From: Saprospiraceae bacterium
Lineage (GTDB): Bacteria; Bacteroidota; Bacteroidia; Chitinophagales; Saprospiraceae
Assembly: GCA_020628855.1 (NCBI GenBank)
Contig: JAHDEL010000002.1
Span: forward strand, 1 to 64,000
Reading direction: 5' to 3'
Length of the DNA: 64,000 nucleotides
Positions within the stretch are counted from its first letter, which is position 1, and every line of letters begins with the position of its first letter. The position numbers were made by a program, and so were the translations under genes. The notes below the pieces were generated by a model that was not told the DNA's origin, did no database searches, and was given only the letters and a program-made list of their open reading frames with translations. Shown piece by piece: positions 1-9,138 of the stretch.

Positions 1-46
1 CTCTTTCTACCTCAAACAAACATCTTACTGCCCGTTTAAGGGACGG

Positions 47-78
47 CAAAGATAATACAACTACAATCTAATTTGCAA
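47..78 (-). promoter_or_regulatory. Candidate Bacteroidota promoter for a gene off the left edge
   Basis: Read on the minus strand, a -7 element TATCTTTG (47-54) matches TAnnTTTG. A TTG lies 21 bases upstream (76-78). It points left, out of the window and away from crtB, so the gene it would serve is not visible. The remaining bases of 1-80 hold only a short imperfect inverted repeat near 29-47. Spacing is slightly longer than the usual 19-20. Confidence 0.35.
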
Positions 79-80
79 GT

Positions 81-917
81 TTATATCAAATTTAATTTTG
101 ACTTTAATGTAGATTGGGCCAGAAGGTAGAGTTTATGGCCATTGTTCACTCTAATTCTTTTGTCTATAACCTTATAGTACGGGGTTCTTACTATCTTTTT
201 ATAGAGGTTATAATAGTAGATATATGCAAGATAAACACCTAATCTTGCTTCCTTAGGTAGTTGTTTTATGCCAATGAGTCCATATTCAAAGTCCTTTTTG
301 ATATCTTCTTCCAACATTTTCTTTTGTTCGTCATTGAAATTATTGAAATCAATATCAGGAAAATAGACCCTACCTCTTTCTTCATAATCAGACTTAATAT
401 CTCTTAAAAAATTGATTTTCTGAAAAGCGGATCCAAGAGCTCTTGCATGATATTCTAACTCTCCATACTGCTCTGCATCACCTTTGCAAAATACTTTAAG
501 GCACATCAATCCAATTACTTCAGCAGAACCATAGATGTACTCATTGTAACTGAGATTATGGTAATGTTGTGTGTCGAGGTCCATTTTCATACTCTGAAAA
601 AATGCCTCAACTTGATCTAATTCAATATTATAATTATTAACAATTCTTTGGTAGGCGTCTAGAATTGGATTCAGACTGATTCCTTGCTCAATTGCTTCGT
701 AGGTATCATCTCTAAATTTGGATAAAAGATACTCTTGATCCTGATCATAGAAAGTGTCAACAATCTCATCTGCATATCGAGCGAAACTGTAAACTGCATA
801 GATTGCTGGCCTAATACTCTTATGAAACATTCTAATTCCTAAAGAAAATGAAGTGCTGTAGCTTTTTGCTACGATCTCAGCGCAGTTATCATTGACGTCA
901 TTGTAGAGTTTTCTCAT
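81..917 (-). CDS. crtB: Phytoene/squalene synthase family protein (CrtB)
   Basis: This is a 278-aa trans-isoprenyl diphosphate synthase of the phytoene/squalene synthase family. It is expected to condense two geranylgeranyl diphosphates into phytoene, the first committed step of carotenoid synthesis, at the membrane surface. Both Asp-rich, Mg-binding regions are visible: YADEIVD near residues 47-53 and FLRDIKSDYEERGRVYFP near 169-186. Length is normal for bacterial CrtB. The ATG overlaps the stop of crtI in an ATGA, so the two genes are translationally coupled. Squalene synthase is the alternative, but the crtI neighbour argues for phytoene. No later carotenoid genes such as crtY or crtZ are in view. 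Confidence 0.93.
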   Translation of the reverse strand: MRKLYNDVNDNCAEIVAKSYSTSFSLGIRMFHKSIRPAIYAVYSFARYADEIVDTFYDQDQEYLLSKFRDDTYEAIEQGISLNPILDAYQRIVNNYNIELDQVEAFFQSMKMDLDTQHYHNLSYNEYIYGSAEVIGLMCLKVFCKGDAEQYGELEYHARALGSAFQKINFLRDIKSDYEERGRVYFPDIDFNNFNDEQKKMLEEDIKKDFEYGLIGIKQLPKEARLGVYLAYIYYYNLYKKIVRTPYYKVIDKRIRVNNGHKLYLLAQSTLKSKLNLI

Positions 918-2380
918 AAGTTTGATAATATTTCATTAGCTGCTAATTGCCCAGAAATGATTGAAGGAGGCACTCCAGGACCAGGTACAGTTAACTGTCC
1001 AGCATATACTAAGTTAGTAATTCTCTTGTTTCTAAGTTTTGGTTTGAGTGGACCAGTTTGATACAATGTATTAGCTAATCCGTAGGCATTTCCTTTGAAA
1101 GAGTGATATTCACTTTTGAAATCATCAATAGAGAATGCCCTTTTATAAACCACATTAGAGTTAATATCAAAACCTACATGTTTGTTCAACCTGCTGAGCA
1201 TTCTCTGATAATACTCTTCTTGCTTTTCTTGAGAATCTTCCAGCTCAGTAGATATAGGCATCAGCAAAAACATGTTTTCGAATCCCTCAGGTGCAATAGT
1301 ATCATCTGTTTGCGAAGGACAGCAAACATAAAAAAGAGGATCTGATGGCCACTCGTGACTATTATAGATCTCATCAGCATGGATATCGAAATCTGCATCA
1401 AAGAATAGAGTATGATGTTTGAGGTTAGGTATCCGCTTATTCAGGCCTAAGTAAAACAGCAAAGATGAAGGCGCCATTTTTCGATTTTGCCAATAGCTTT
1501 CTGAATAATTTCTTGCTGTTGAAGAGAGTAGGTCTTGTTCTGTATGATGGTAATCAGCACCAGATATGATATAATCCAAAGCGGCACTCTTCCCATCAGC
1601 AAACTCTATAGAACTAGCTACATCGTTTTGAGTATGAATGGTCTTTACTTCCTTATTTGTATGAAACTTGACTCCTTGATCCTTACAAATAGATACAAAT
1701 GCCTTGATGATTTCGTGCATACCGCCAATTGGATACCAAGTGCCCAGACCCATATCGGCATAATTCATTAATGTATACAATGCTGGAGTGTTTGAAGGTT
1801 TGGCGCCCAAAAACAGTACAGGAAACTCAAGGATTTTGATGAGCCTTGGATCAGAGAAAAGCTTTCGGACTTGTGATGAGACCGAAGAAAGCATTTGTAG
1901 TTTGAAAAAACTGGAAATAACTTCTTTATCTAAGTACTCAAACCAAGAATGACCCGGTTTCCATACGTAGGTATTCATCCCAGCTTGGTATTTGTATTTA
2001 GCTTCATCTAAGAAGGCCTTTAACTTGCTTGCAGAGCCCGGTTCAATCTCTTCAAAGAGTTTGTATAAATCTTCAAGTTTTGAAGGTACTTTAATTGTCT
2101 CTCCTTCGAATATCACTTCATAGGAGGGCTCTAGTCTGACTAGCTCATAGAAGTCAGAAGCTTTTTTGCCAAACTTTCTATAAAATTGCTCGAATATTTC
2201 AGGCATCCAATACCACGAAGGTCCCATATCAAACTTGAAGCCTTGTGCTTCGAATTGCCTAGCTCGTCCTCCTAGCTGTTGATGCTTTTCATACACATCA
2301 ACTTGATGACCAGCCTGGGCTAGTATCGCTGCTGCTGAAAGCCCAGCAAATCCAGAACCAATAATAGCTATTTTTGACAC
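914..2380 (-). CDS. crtI: Phytoene desaturase, CrtI family
   Basis: This 488-aa FAD-dependent desaturase is expected to convert phytoene to lycopene or neurosporene. The N terminus carries the Rossmann dinucleotide motif GSGFAGLSAAAILAQAG (residues 8-24), followed by YEKHQQLGGRA. The C-terminal bacterial phytoene dehydrogenase signature reads YAGQLTVPGPGVPPSIISGQ. Length fits CrtI. The gene precedes crtB with a 4-bp overlap, giving a two-gene carotenoid operon. The upstream gap to rpsA contains the rpsA terminator and no clear TAnnTTTG promoter, so how the pair is transcribed is not evident. The exact number of desaturation steps cannot be read from sequence. Confidence 0.93.
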   Translation of the reverse strand: MSKIAIIGSGFAGLSAAAILAQAGHQVDVYEKHQQLGGRARQFEAQGFKFDMGPSWYWMPEIFEQFYRKFGKKASDFYELVRLEPSYEVIFEGETIKVPSKLEDLYKLFEEIEPGSASKLKAFLDEAKYKYQAGMNTYVWKPGHSWFEYLDKEVISSFFKLQMLSSVSSQVRKLFSDPRLIKILEFPVLFLGAKPSNTPALYTLMNYADMGLGTWYPIGGMHEIIKAFVSICKDQGVKFHTNKEVKTIHTQNDVASSIEFADGKSAALDYIISGADYHHTEQDLLSSTARNYSESYWQNRKMAPSSLLFYLGLNKRIPNLKHHTLFFDADFDIHADEIYNSHEWPSDPLFYVCCPSQTDDTIAPEGFENMFLLMPISTELEDSQEKQEEYYQRMLSRLNKHVGFDINSNVVYKRAFSIDDFKSEYHSFKGNAYGLANTLYQTGPLKPKLRNKRITNLVYAGQLTVPGPGVPPSIISGQLAANEILSNL

Positions 2381-2430
2381 AGTTTGACTTCTTGTGGTAA
2401 GCTAACGCTGGGCAGTGAGTATTGTTCATA

Positions 2431-2460
2431 AAAAAAGGTCAACACTTCAGTGTTGACCTT
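2431..2460 (-). terminator. Rho-independent terminator of rpsA
   Basis: A perfect 11-bp stem (aaggtcaacac at 2435-2445 with its complement at 2450-2460, tetraloop ttca) is followed on the minus strand by a run of T (2431-2436 as A on the plus strand). It lies 24 bp past the rpsA stop. Confidence 0.85.
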
Positions 2461-2483
2461 TCGATTATTCTATGAAAAAACCC

Positions 2484-4796
2484 TTAGGCTTTTCCTCCGT
2501 CTAGTTTTTCTTGCAACACTTTCAGTTCGTCCCACTTCCCATCTGCAGCAAGTTTTGACTGCTCTGGCCAAGTTCCTGGGTTATGCATTCTGTATCTCGG
2601 TCCTGCATTATCCAATATTTCCTGAAGTCTCTCAATCTTAGCATCTGCTAAATCTTGAAAAGTTACAATTCCACCATTATTCAAATGCTCAGCAATCTTA
2701 GGTCCGATACCTTCAATCTTTTTCAAGTCGTCAGGCTTATCTTGCTTAGGTGCTGCTGCTTTTGCTTCTTTCTTTGGTGCTTCCTCTGCTTTAGGAGCTT
2801 CTTTCTTAGGCTCAGCTTTCTTCTCTGCTTTTGCAGGCTCAGCTGGAGCATCTGCTAATTGCTCTTTGAGTTGAGAGAAAACATCAAGCTCACCTAGTGT
2901 TGTTCTTTCAACACTTGATTGTGTCTTTTGAACTGCTTTTCTTGTTTGCTTTCTTTCTTTGTCCTTAGTCTTCTTGACTTCGTCTTCAGCATCTTTTCTG
3001 ATGTCATCCAAATATCTCAGGTGAGAAACGATGATACGCTTATCATCTCTATTGAATTCTATCACTTTGAATGTCAAGACTTCGTCAACCTCAGCATAAG
3101 AATTATCTTCTTTTCTAAGATGCTTTCCTGGCGCAAAGGCTTCTAAACCGTAAGGCAACTGAATGATTGCTCCTCTATCATCTTTCTTAATGACTGTTGC
3201 ATCGTGATAAGATCCTTCAGGGAATACATTTTCGAAAGTATCCCATGGGTTCTCTTCAAGTTGCTTGTGACCTAATGAAAGTTTTCTGCCTTCCATATCA
3301 ATCTCAAGAATCTGAACATCAATATCGTTACCTACTTTAGTAAATTCTGAAGGGTGTGAATATCTCTTTGTCCAACTTAAGTCGGAAATGTGAACCATAC
3401 CACCGATACCATCTTTGAGTTCAACAAAGACACCATACGGCGTTAAGTTCTTCACCTCTCCAGTGTGCTTTGAGCCAATTGGGAATAATTCTGGAATTTT
3501 CTCCCATGGATCATCATGTAACTGCTTAATACTGAGAGACATCTTTCTTGTCTCTTTATCAAGTGTTACTACTTTCGCCTCAAACTCATGCCCAAGAGTA
3601 AAGAATTCTCTAGCATTTACCGGCTGGTTACTCCAAGACACCTCTGAAACGTGAATTAGTCCTTCAACTCCTGGTACGATTTCTAAGAATGCTCCATAGT
3701 CTTCAATATTTACAATCTTACCTTTGACTGTAGCACCTTCAGAAATACCTTCTTCGAGCGTATCCCATGGATGTGGATGTAATTGTTTTAGACCAAGAGA
3801 GATTCTCTTCTTATTCTCATCGAAATCAAGTACTACGACATTGATTTTTTGATTGAGCTCTAGCACTTCATTCGGGTGATTAATTCTACCCCAAGAGATA
3901 TCTGTAATATAGAGTAGACCATCAACACCACCTAAATCCATAAATGCACCAAAGTCTGTGATATTCTTAACAACACCTTCAAGAACTTGTCCTTTCTCAA
4001 GACCAGCAATGATTGTATCTCTTTGATCTGCAAGATCACTTTCAATTAGTGCTTTGTGTGAAACAACGGCATTCTTAATGACTTCGTTAATCTTCACAAC
4101 TTTGAATTCCATCTTCTTACCAACGTACGAATCATAGTCGATGATTGGTTTTATATCAATCTGAGAACCTGGTAAGAATGTTTCTAGACCACCACAGTCT
4201 GCTATTAATCCACCTTTCGTTTTAGACACAACTGTTCCTGTGATGATTTCGCCCTTCTCGTAAGAATTGACAATATTTTCCCAAGCCCTAAGCAACTTAG
4301 CCTTTCTTCTTGAAAGTTTGAGTTGACCTTTTTCATCTTCTCTATTCTCAATGTAGACTTCCACTGAGTCACCGACTTTAAGGTCAGGGTTATCTCTAAA
4401 TTCAGAAAGTGATATAAGACCATCCGATTTGAAGTTGACATCAAGAATGACATCACCATCATTAATAGACGTTACGTTTGCAGAGACTATTTCATTCTCT
4501 GTAAGACTTCCTAAAGATTGAGCATAATCTTTAGAGTACGTTTCTATTTCAGATTCTGTATAGGGAAGGATATTTGTATTTCCTTTATCCCAGTCAAATT
4601 CGTCGTGTGGAGTTTTATCTAGAAGTTCAGCAGGCTCATCAGTATATTTCTTTACCTCTTCTGTTGCTTGTTCTTCTGTTTCTGCAACAACTTCTTCTGT
4701 TACAGTTTCAACCGCTTCAGCAGTTTCGTTAGATGCTTCTGTAACTGCATCTTTAACTTCATTTTCTTGTGTTTCAAGATTCTTTTCGTCTGACAT
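2484..4796 (-). CDS. rpsA: 30S ribosomal protein S1 with C-terminal HhH extension
   Basis: Ribosomal protein S1 recruits mRNA to the 30S subunit. The 770-aa product starts with an acidic, low-complexity tail of about 95 residues. Six S1 OB-fold repeats then span roughly residues 98-610; the third to fifth show the classic GVVKNITDFGAFMDLGGVDG, GKIVNIEDYGAFLEI and GEVKNLTPYGVFVEL patterns. After a Lys/Glu/Ala-rich linker (about 620-690) comes a helix-hairpin-helix module with KKIEGIGPKIAEHL (about 694-707). Typical S1 has four to six repeats and no HhH. The HhH may bind rRNA or mRNA; that is inference. The ATG start follows a good promoter, and a strong terminator lies downstream. Confidence 0.95.
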   Translation of the reverse strand: MSDEKNLETQENEVKDAVTEASNETAEAVETVTEEVVAETEEQATEEVKKYTDEPAELLDKTPHDEFDWDKGNTNILPYTESEIETYSKDYAQSLGSLTENEIVSANVTSINDGDVILDVNFKSDGLISLSEFRDNPDLKVGDSVEVYIENREDEKGQLKLSRRKAKLLRAWENIVNSYEKGEIITGTVVSKTKGGLIADCGGLETFLPGSQIDIKPIIDYDSYVGKKMEFKVVKINEVIKNAVVSHKALIESDLADQRDTIIAGLEKGQVLEGVVKNITDFGAFMDLGGVDGLLYITDISWGRINHPNEVLELNQKINVVVLDFDENKKRISLGLKQLHPHPWDTLEEGISEGATVKGKIVNIEDYGAFLEIVPGVEGLIHVSEVSWSNQPVNAREFFTLGHEFEAKVVTLDKETRKMSLSIKQLHDDPWEKIPELFPIGSKHTGEVKNLTPYGVFVELKDGIGGMVHISDLSWTKRYSHPSEFTKVGNDIDVQILEIDMEGRKLSLGHKQLEENPWDTFENVFPEGSYHDATVIKKDDRGAIIQLPYGLEAFAPGKHLRKEDNSYAEVDEVLTFKVIEFNRDDKRIIVSHLRYLDDIRKDAEDEVKKTKDKERKQTRKAVQKTQSSVERTTLGELDVFSQLKEQLADAPAEPAKAEKKAEPKKEAPKAEEAPKKEAKAAAPKQDKPDDLKKIEGIGPKIAEHLNNGGIVTFQDLADAKIERLQEILDNAGPRYRMHNPGTWPEQSKLAADGKWDELKVLQEKLDGGKA

Positions 4797-4870
4797 GATT
4801 AGAACCAGGTTTGTATCCTGTACATCTTCTGCACGGGAGTGGTTAAAAAAATAATTTCCTAAAAGGAGCG

Positions 4871-4903
4871 CAAATGTAATACTTATTTAATAAACAAGGC
4901 AAA
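4871..4903 (-). promoter_or_regulatory. Promoter of rpsA
   Basis: On the minus strand TTTG (4900-4903), a 21-base spacer and TACATTTG (4871-4878) match the Bacteroidota -33/-7 consensus TTTG/TAnnTTTG. The -7 element lies 75 bp upstream of the rpsA ATG, leaving a leader of roughly 65-70 nt. Confidence 0.6.
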
Positions 4904-4971
4904 CATCTTCATAACAATAGATGTCAATCAGATTGGAAAGATTTTTATACTTTAGGACAAAATTTCGATTT

Positions 4972-6642
4972 ATGGCAAAAGGTCCTTGGTTAGAGAATTA
5001 TCCAGCAGGAGTTCCTGTGAATATTGATGCAGACTCTTATTCCAATTTATTGGAGTTCGTTAGAGAGCAACTAAAAAAATATGCAAATAAACCTGCATTT
5101 GAATGTTTTGGTAAACGCTTAACATATAAACAAGTTGATCAACTATCTGATCAATTTGCAGCATATCTCCAATATAGAGGGCTCAGGCCGAATGACAAGA
5201 TTGCCTTAATGATGCCTAATTTATTACAGTATCCGATAGCGCTTTTTGGAGCAATGAAAGCCGGCCTCGTAATAGTGAACACGAATCCGCTATATACATC
5301 AAGGGAGATGTTACATCAGTTTACTGACAGTGATGTGAAAGGTATTATCATAGCTGAAAATTTTGCACATAACCTTGAAAAAATCATTAAGGACACCAAT
5401 CTTAATCTTGTAATTACAACTAGTATAGGTGAGCTCCTTGGTGCTGTAAAAGGTACGCTTATCAATTTTGCAGTGCGAACTATCAAGAAGGGTGTTCCAA
5501 AATTTAGCCTTCCAAACAGTGTGTCTTTCAAAAAAGCATTGAATGAAGGCAAAAAATACGAGATTGAATCTTTTGACAACCCTAGTCATAGAGTTATTGT
5601 CCACCAATATACAGGAGGTACGACTGGAGTATCAAAAGGAGCAATGCTTACAAATAAAAACCTGGTAGCTAACATGCTGCAAATGCGGGCTTGGTTCGGA
5701 GATAAGTTTAGTGGTGAAGGAGAAGTAGCACTCTGCCCACTTCCACTCTACCACATCTTTGCTTTTTCGGTTAATCTTTTGGCCATGATGAGCTTCGGTG
5801 CTATGTCAGTACTAGTAACAAATCCTAGGGATATAGACGGCTTGGTCAAGGAGTTCAAGAAGAATACTGTTAATGCTGTTACTGGCGTGAATACTTTATT
5901 CAATGCCTTGAATATGAACGAGGACTTTCGCAAGTTAGACTTCAGCCAAATGAAGGCAGCAATGGGTGGAGGTACTGCCATTCAAAAACCAGTTGCAGAA
6001 GCTTGGGAGAAAATCACCGGTCTTAGATTAGTAGAAGGATATGGAATGACTGAAGCTTCTCCAGTTATTTCTGCTAACCCATTCGATGGAAATGCTAGAA
6101 TAGGATCTATTGGGATGCCTATTCCATCTACGGATGTCAGAATAAAGAAAGAAGATGGTGGTATTGCTGGAGTTGGAGAAGTTGGTGAAATACAATGTAA
6201 AGGGCCCCAAGTGATGAAGGGTTACTATAATAGACCGGAAGAAACGGCTAAAACTATCGTTGATGGTTGGTTGTGTACAGGCGATATCGGTTTGATGGAA
6301 GAGGACGGTTACTTCAGGATAGTCGATCGGAAAAAGGATATGATTCTTGTCTCAGGATTTAATGTCTATCCAAATGAGATCGAGGATGTAGTTGCTGGTC
6401 ACCCTAAAGTGACAGAATCAGCTGCAGTTGGTATTCCTGATGAAAAGTCAGGAGAATGTGTTAAACTTTATGTCGTCAAGTCTGATGATTCATTAACGCA
6501 AGAGGAACTGATTGCATATTGCAGAGAAAATCTAACTGGTTATAAGATTCCACGGAAGGTAGAGTTTAGAGAAGAACTCCCTAAAACTAATGTTGGTAAA
6601 ATCCTGAGAAGGGTGCTTCGTGATGAAAATAAAGTTGGATAA
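4972..6642 (+). CDS. fadD: Long-chain fatty acid-CoA ligase
   Basis: This adenylate-forming enzyme activates fatty acids to acyl-CoA with ATP, for beta-oxidation or lipid remodelling. Visible motifs are the phosphate-binding YTGGTTGVSKGAML (about residues 213-226), YGMTEASPVI (about 356), the hinge region TGDIGLMEEDGYFRIVDRKK and the C-terminal lysine motif TNVGKILRR. The start MAKGPWLENYPAGVP matches the usual N terminus of long-chain ligases. The frame is open to an ATG at 4921, but the 17 extra residues look unlike the family. It stands alone, divergent from rpsA, with no other beta-oxidation gene in view. The exact chain-length preference is not readable, so the symbol is by family. Confidence 0.88.
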   Translation: MAKGPWLENYPAGVPVNIDADSYSNLLEFVREQLKKYANKPAFECFGKRLTYKQVDQLSDQFAAYLQYRGLRPNDKIALMMPNLLQYPIALFGAMKAGLVIVNTNPLYTSREMLHQFTDSDVKGIIIAENFAHNLEKIIKDTNLNLVITTSIGELLGAVKGTLINFAVRTIKKGVPKFSLPNSVSFKKALNEGKKYEIESFDNPSHRVIVHQYTGGTTGVSKGAMLTNKNLVANMLQMRAWFGDKFSGEGEVALCPLPLYHIFAFSVNLLAMMSFGAMSVLVTNPRDIDGLVKEFKKNTVNAVTGVNTLFNALNMNEDFRKLDFSQMKAAMGGGTAIQKPVAEAWEKITGLRLVEGYGMTEASPVISANPFDGNARIGSIGMPIPSTDVRIKKEDGGIAGVGEVGEIQCKGPQVMKGYYNRPEETAKTIVDGWLCTGDIGLMEEDGYFRIVDRKKDMILVSGFNVYPNEIEDVVAGHPKVTESAAVGIPDEKSGECVKLYVVKSDDSLTQEELIAYCRENLTGYKIPRKVEFREELPKTNVGKILRRVLRDENKVG

Positions 6643-6658
6643 TAGGTGAAATGGAGCT

Positions 6659-7111
6659 CTATTTTTCAGGCTTCTTTACTAATACTGCATCATTAATAGC
6701 ATACATCAGTCTGTTGATATCTTCATCGTTTAATTCAAGTTTACCTTTGATGGTGACTTGTTTAGCAGTGTACTTTATTGGTTCTGAGGCATAGACTTCC
6801 ATAACAGTCTCAGGACCTGCGCCACCGCAGAAAAAGCACATGTTATATGGAAATGCAGAGAAGACAAATTCTTTGTGTGATTTATAACCTTCAACAGGTA
6901 TAATGTAGCCTTTGATAGTTATTTCTTTTCCTTCGAGTTCCTTAATGTCTTCACTGAAGACTGGCATATCGACATTGAACCCCAAAATCTCATCCATTTG
7001 TTTTTTGTACGTAATCTTTGAAAGCGTCTTCCAAACATTTTCAGTTTGTGCCGATACTATATTTGCCGTCAGGCTAATAAACAAAATATAGACTATAGCT
7101 GTAATTCTCAT
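6659..7111 (-). CDS. DUF3299 secreted protein
   Basis: A small exported protein (150 aa) with a signal peptide ending near VSAQ (residue 22). The body matches DUF3299: IKELEGKEITIKGYIIP, then KSHKEFVFSAFPYNMCFFCGGAGPETVMEVY, then a short beta-rich tail. The paired cysteines CFFCGG (about 94-99) suggest a metal or redox site; function is unknown. It is the last gene of the amidohydrolase/ABC operon, 74 bp after the His-rich permease. From memory, DUF3299 proteins sit beside similar ABC permease/ATPase pairs in zinc-starvation loci such as Pseudomonas aeruginosa PA4063-PA4066, which points to metal handling. The role here is inference. Confidence 0.75.
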   Translation of the reverse strand: MRITAIVYILFISLTANIVSAQTENVWKTLSKITYKKQMDEILGFNVDMPVFSEDIKELEGKEITIKGYIIPVEGYKSHKEFVFSAFPYNMCFFCGGAGPETVMEVYASEPIKYTAKQVTIKGKLELNDEDINRLMYAINDAVLVKKPEK

Positions 7112-7185
7112 ATTCCTTGGTATGCTGCTATTATCAAAACAGATTTTAGAACAAAGATGATGTTATATCTCTGTTAAAAGTGCTA

Positions 7186-8490
7186 TTAAGAGGATAATGT
7201 TTCATGAATTTGAATCCTAAATGCCCTTATAGCAGGTATAACACTAGCAATGACTCCTATCATCAATGCAATACCAGCAAGCATAAAATACCCAGGATGC
7301 TGTGGGAAATTTTCCCAGACATATTGAAATCTTTCTAAGACCATTCCGCGAGTAACTGTATAACCAATCAATGCTAGAATTACTCCAATGCAATAACCTA
7401 TTATCGATAGCATGATACCTTCCAACAAGATTTGAGAAAACAAATAATTAGGGCTTGCACCTTCAACTCTGAGAATAGCAAGCTGGTACTTCCTTGCCCT
7501 CAAGGCATTATACAGTGAAATAAAAATACTGATTGAAGAAACAATACAAATCAAGATTGCAACCCAATATAAAAGATTAAAACCTATACCCATTCTATCA
7601 TAAAACTGATTGAGAATATATGGCGGATTTGCAGCCTGCATATTTGTATGCTTCCTAATATTGTTAGGTAGATTGAGCGCTTGAAAATTCTTTCTATTCT
7701 TAAACTTGATCAAAATATTGGTGATCTCTTTATCAGTATGCGTGATTAGATGACCTCTATCCAATTCGATATGCTGATGTTCGTCGTGGTGATCATGCCC
7801 ATGATGTTCGTGGTCGTTATCCTCGTGGTCGTGATGCTCGTGAGAGTGATCTTGATGATTGTGATTCCCGGTATCATGGTTATCCCAAACAGTATAGATC
7901 GAAGTGAGAATCAGATTGTCTAACACGCTACCGCTTGGTTTGAGAATACCAGTAACTACCATCTCGTGATCATGCTCAAGACCATCTGCATCCTCAAAAC
8001 CGTGGGTCGAATTAAATGTTTGGCCAAGAGATAATCCAAGGATGTCTGCAACATTGCTACCTAGTGTTACTGTACCTGAACCTGCCCATAATTTACCCTC
8101 ATGAAGCTCTGCAGGATAGAGTTTCAGTACAGATTGATCTGTACCAACTATTCTATAGCCTTTATGACTATCACCTAAAGCTAGAGGAACAGACAAGTCA
8201 ATCAAAGGATGTTGTTCCTTCAAGAAAGCTTTGCATTCATCAATTGAAATATTACCTGTAGGGTTATCAATATGGTACATACTACAAAAGATCATTTGGA
8301 GGTCACTACCTTTTGCTCCAATGACCATATCTATGCCGGCCATGTTCTTTTCGAATGCCTTTCTTACTTGGCTATTAATTAATAAGAGGTAAAGACTCAG
8401 ACCTATACCCAAAGAAAATAACAGCAGGTTTAATGTAAGTCTAAGAGGATCACTCTTTAAATTTTTCCATGCTACGCTTAGTCTATTCAT
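7186..8490 (-). CDS. MacB/LolE-type ABC permease with His-rich loop
   Basis: This 434-aa inner-membrane protein has the FtsX/MacB layout: one N-terminal membrane helix (about 17-38), a large periplasmic domain, then three C-terminal helices (about 305-330, 350-378 and 400-425). The periplasmic domain includes GIDMVIGAKGSDLQMIFCSMYH, typical of this permease subfamily. Its outstanding feature is a loop at about residues 205-245 in which His and Asp dominate (HEHHDHEDNDHEHHGHDHH), a likely Zn/Ni/Co/Cu-binding stretch. The start overlaps the ATPase stop by 4 bp, so the two form one transporter. Such pairs drive extrusion or envelope transport; the substrate is unknown. The His-rich loop favours a metal-linked role. 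Confidence 0.85.
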   Translation of the reverse strand: MNRLSVAWKNLKSDPLRLTLNLLLFSLGIGLSLYLLLINSQVRKAFEKNMAGIDMVIGAKGSDLQMIFCSMYHIDNPTGNISIDECKAFLKEQHPLIDLSVPLALGDSHKGYRIVGTDQSVLKLYPAELHEGKLWAGSGTVTLGSNVADILGLSLGQTFNSTHGFEDADGLEHDHEMVVTGILKPSGSVLDNLILTSIYTVWDNHDTGNHNHQDHSHEHHDHEDNDHEHHGHDHHDEHQHIELDRGHLITHTDKEITNILIKFKNRKNFQALNLPNNIRKHTNMQAANPPYILNQFYDRMGIGFNLLYWVAILICIVSSISIFISLYNALRARKYQLAILRVEGASPNYLFSQILLEGIMLSIIGYCIGVILALIGYTVTRGMVLERFQYVWENFPQHPGYFMLAGIALMIGVIASVIPAIRAFRIQIHETLSS

Positions 8491-9131
8491 TCTGCTCCCA
8501 ATTCTATTGTGTGAAACTGATGATTCTTAAGTCTTGCATCATGGGTTACGATAAGTAATGCTGTATCATATGTTTGCTGAAGACTTTGGAGTTGGTTGAC
8601 TACTTGCGCTGTATTACCATCGTCCAAAGCCGATGTTGGTTCGTCAGCTAAAATCATCGCTGGCTTCTTCAAAAAGGCTCGACAAATAGAGAGACGTTGT
8701 AATTCACCTTGAGATAATTCATGTGGAAAAGCTTGGAGTCGACTTTGTATATTGAGTTGCTCTGCCAGCTCATATACTTGACTAGTTGTACTCTTCCCTC
8801 CAGAAATCGTATTTGACAACTTTAGATTTTCTATTGCTGTCAACGATTGCATAAAGTGTGGTTTCTGAAAAATGATACCAATCTGCTTCCCTCTTAATTG
8901 ATCAAGCTGTTTTGTTGAAAGTTCATACAATGATTTTCCCATGAAATTGACTCTGCCCGAAGTAGGCTTTAACAATCCACCTAGCACATGAAGAAGCGTA
9001 GATTTTCCGATTCCGGAACTCCCAAGGATTAGTTTACTTTCACCTTTTTCCAATTGAATATTTGGGAATCGCATTACACGATCTTTATCAAATGAATGAT
9101 TGATGTCTAGTGTCTCAAGAATATTCGCCAT
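8487..9131 (-). CDS. ABC transporter ATP-binding protein (LolD/MacB-like)
   Basis: The cytoplasmic ATPase partner of the His-rich permease (214 aa). Walker A is GSSGIGKST (about 37-45), the Q-loop is IIFQKP, the signature is LSQGELQRLS, Walker B is MILADEPTSALD and the switch His is VTHD. The family is that of LolD, MacB and FtsE. I place the start at the ATG encoding MANILETLD, 7 bp after the preceding amidohydrolase stop. The frame extends to a GTG at 9167, but that would overlap the upstream gene by 29 bp and add residues unlike the family. The permease start overlaps its stop, showing tight coupling. Confidence 0.9.
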   Translation of the reverse strand: MANILETLDINHSFDKDRVMRFPNIQLEKGESKLILGSSGIGKSTLLHVLGGLLKPTSGRVNFMGKSLYELSTKQLDQLRGKQIGIIFQKPHFMQSLTAIENLKLSNTISGGKSTTSQVYELAEQLNIQSRLQAFPHELSQGELQRLSICRAFLKKPAMILADEPTSALDDGNTAQVVNQLQSLQQTYDTALLIVTHDARLKNHQFHTIELGAE

Positions 9132-9138
9132 GCAGTGC

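Noticed and set aside
1-80. An RNA gene or riboswitch at the left edge
   Set aside because: Only a short imperfect inverted repeat and a leftward promoter-like box are visible; there is too little sequence to support an RNA call.
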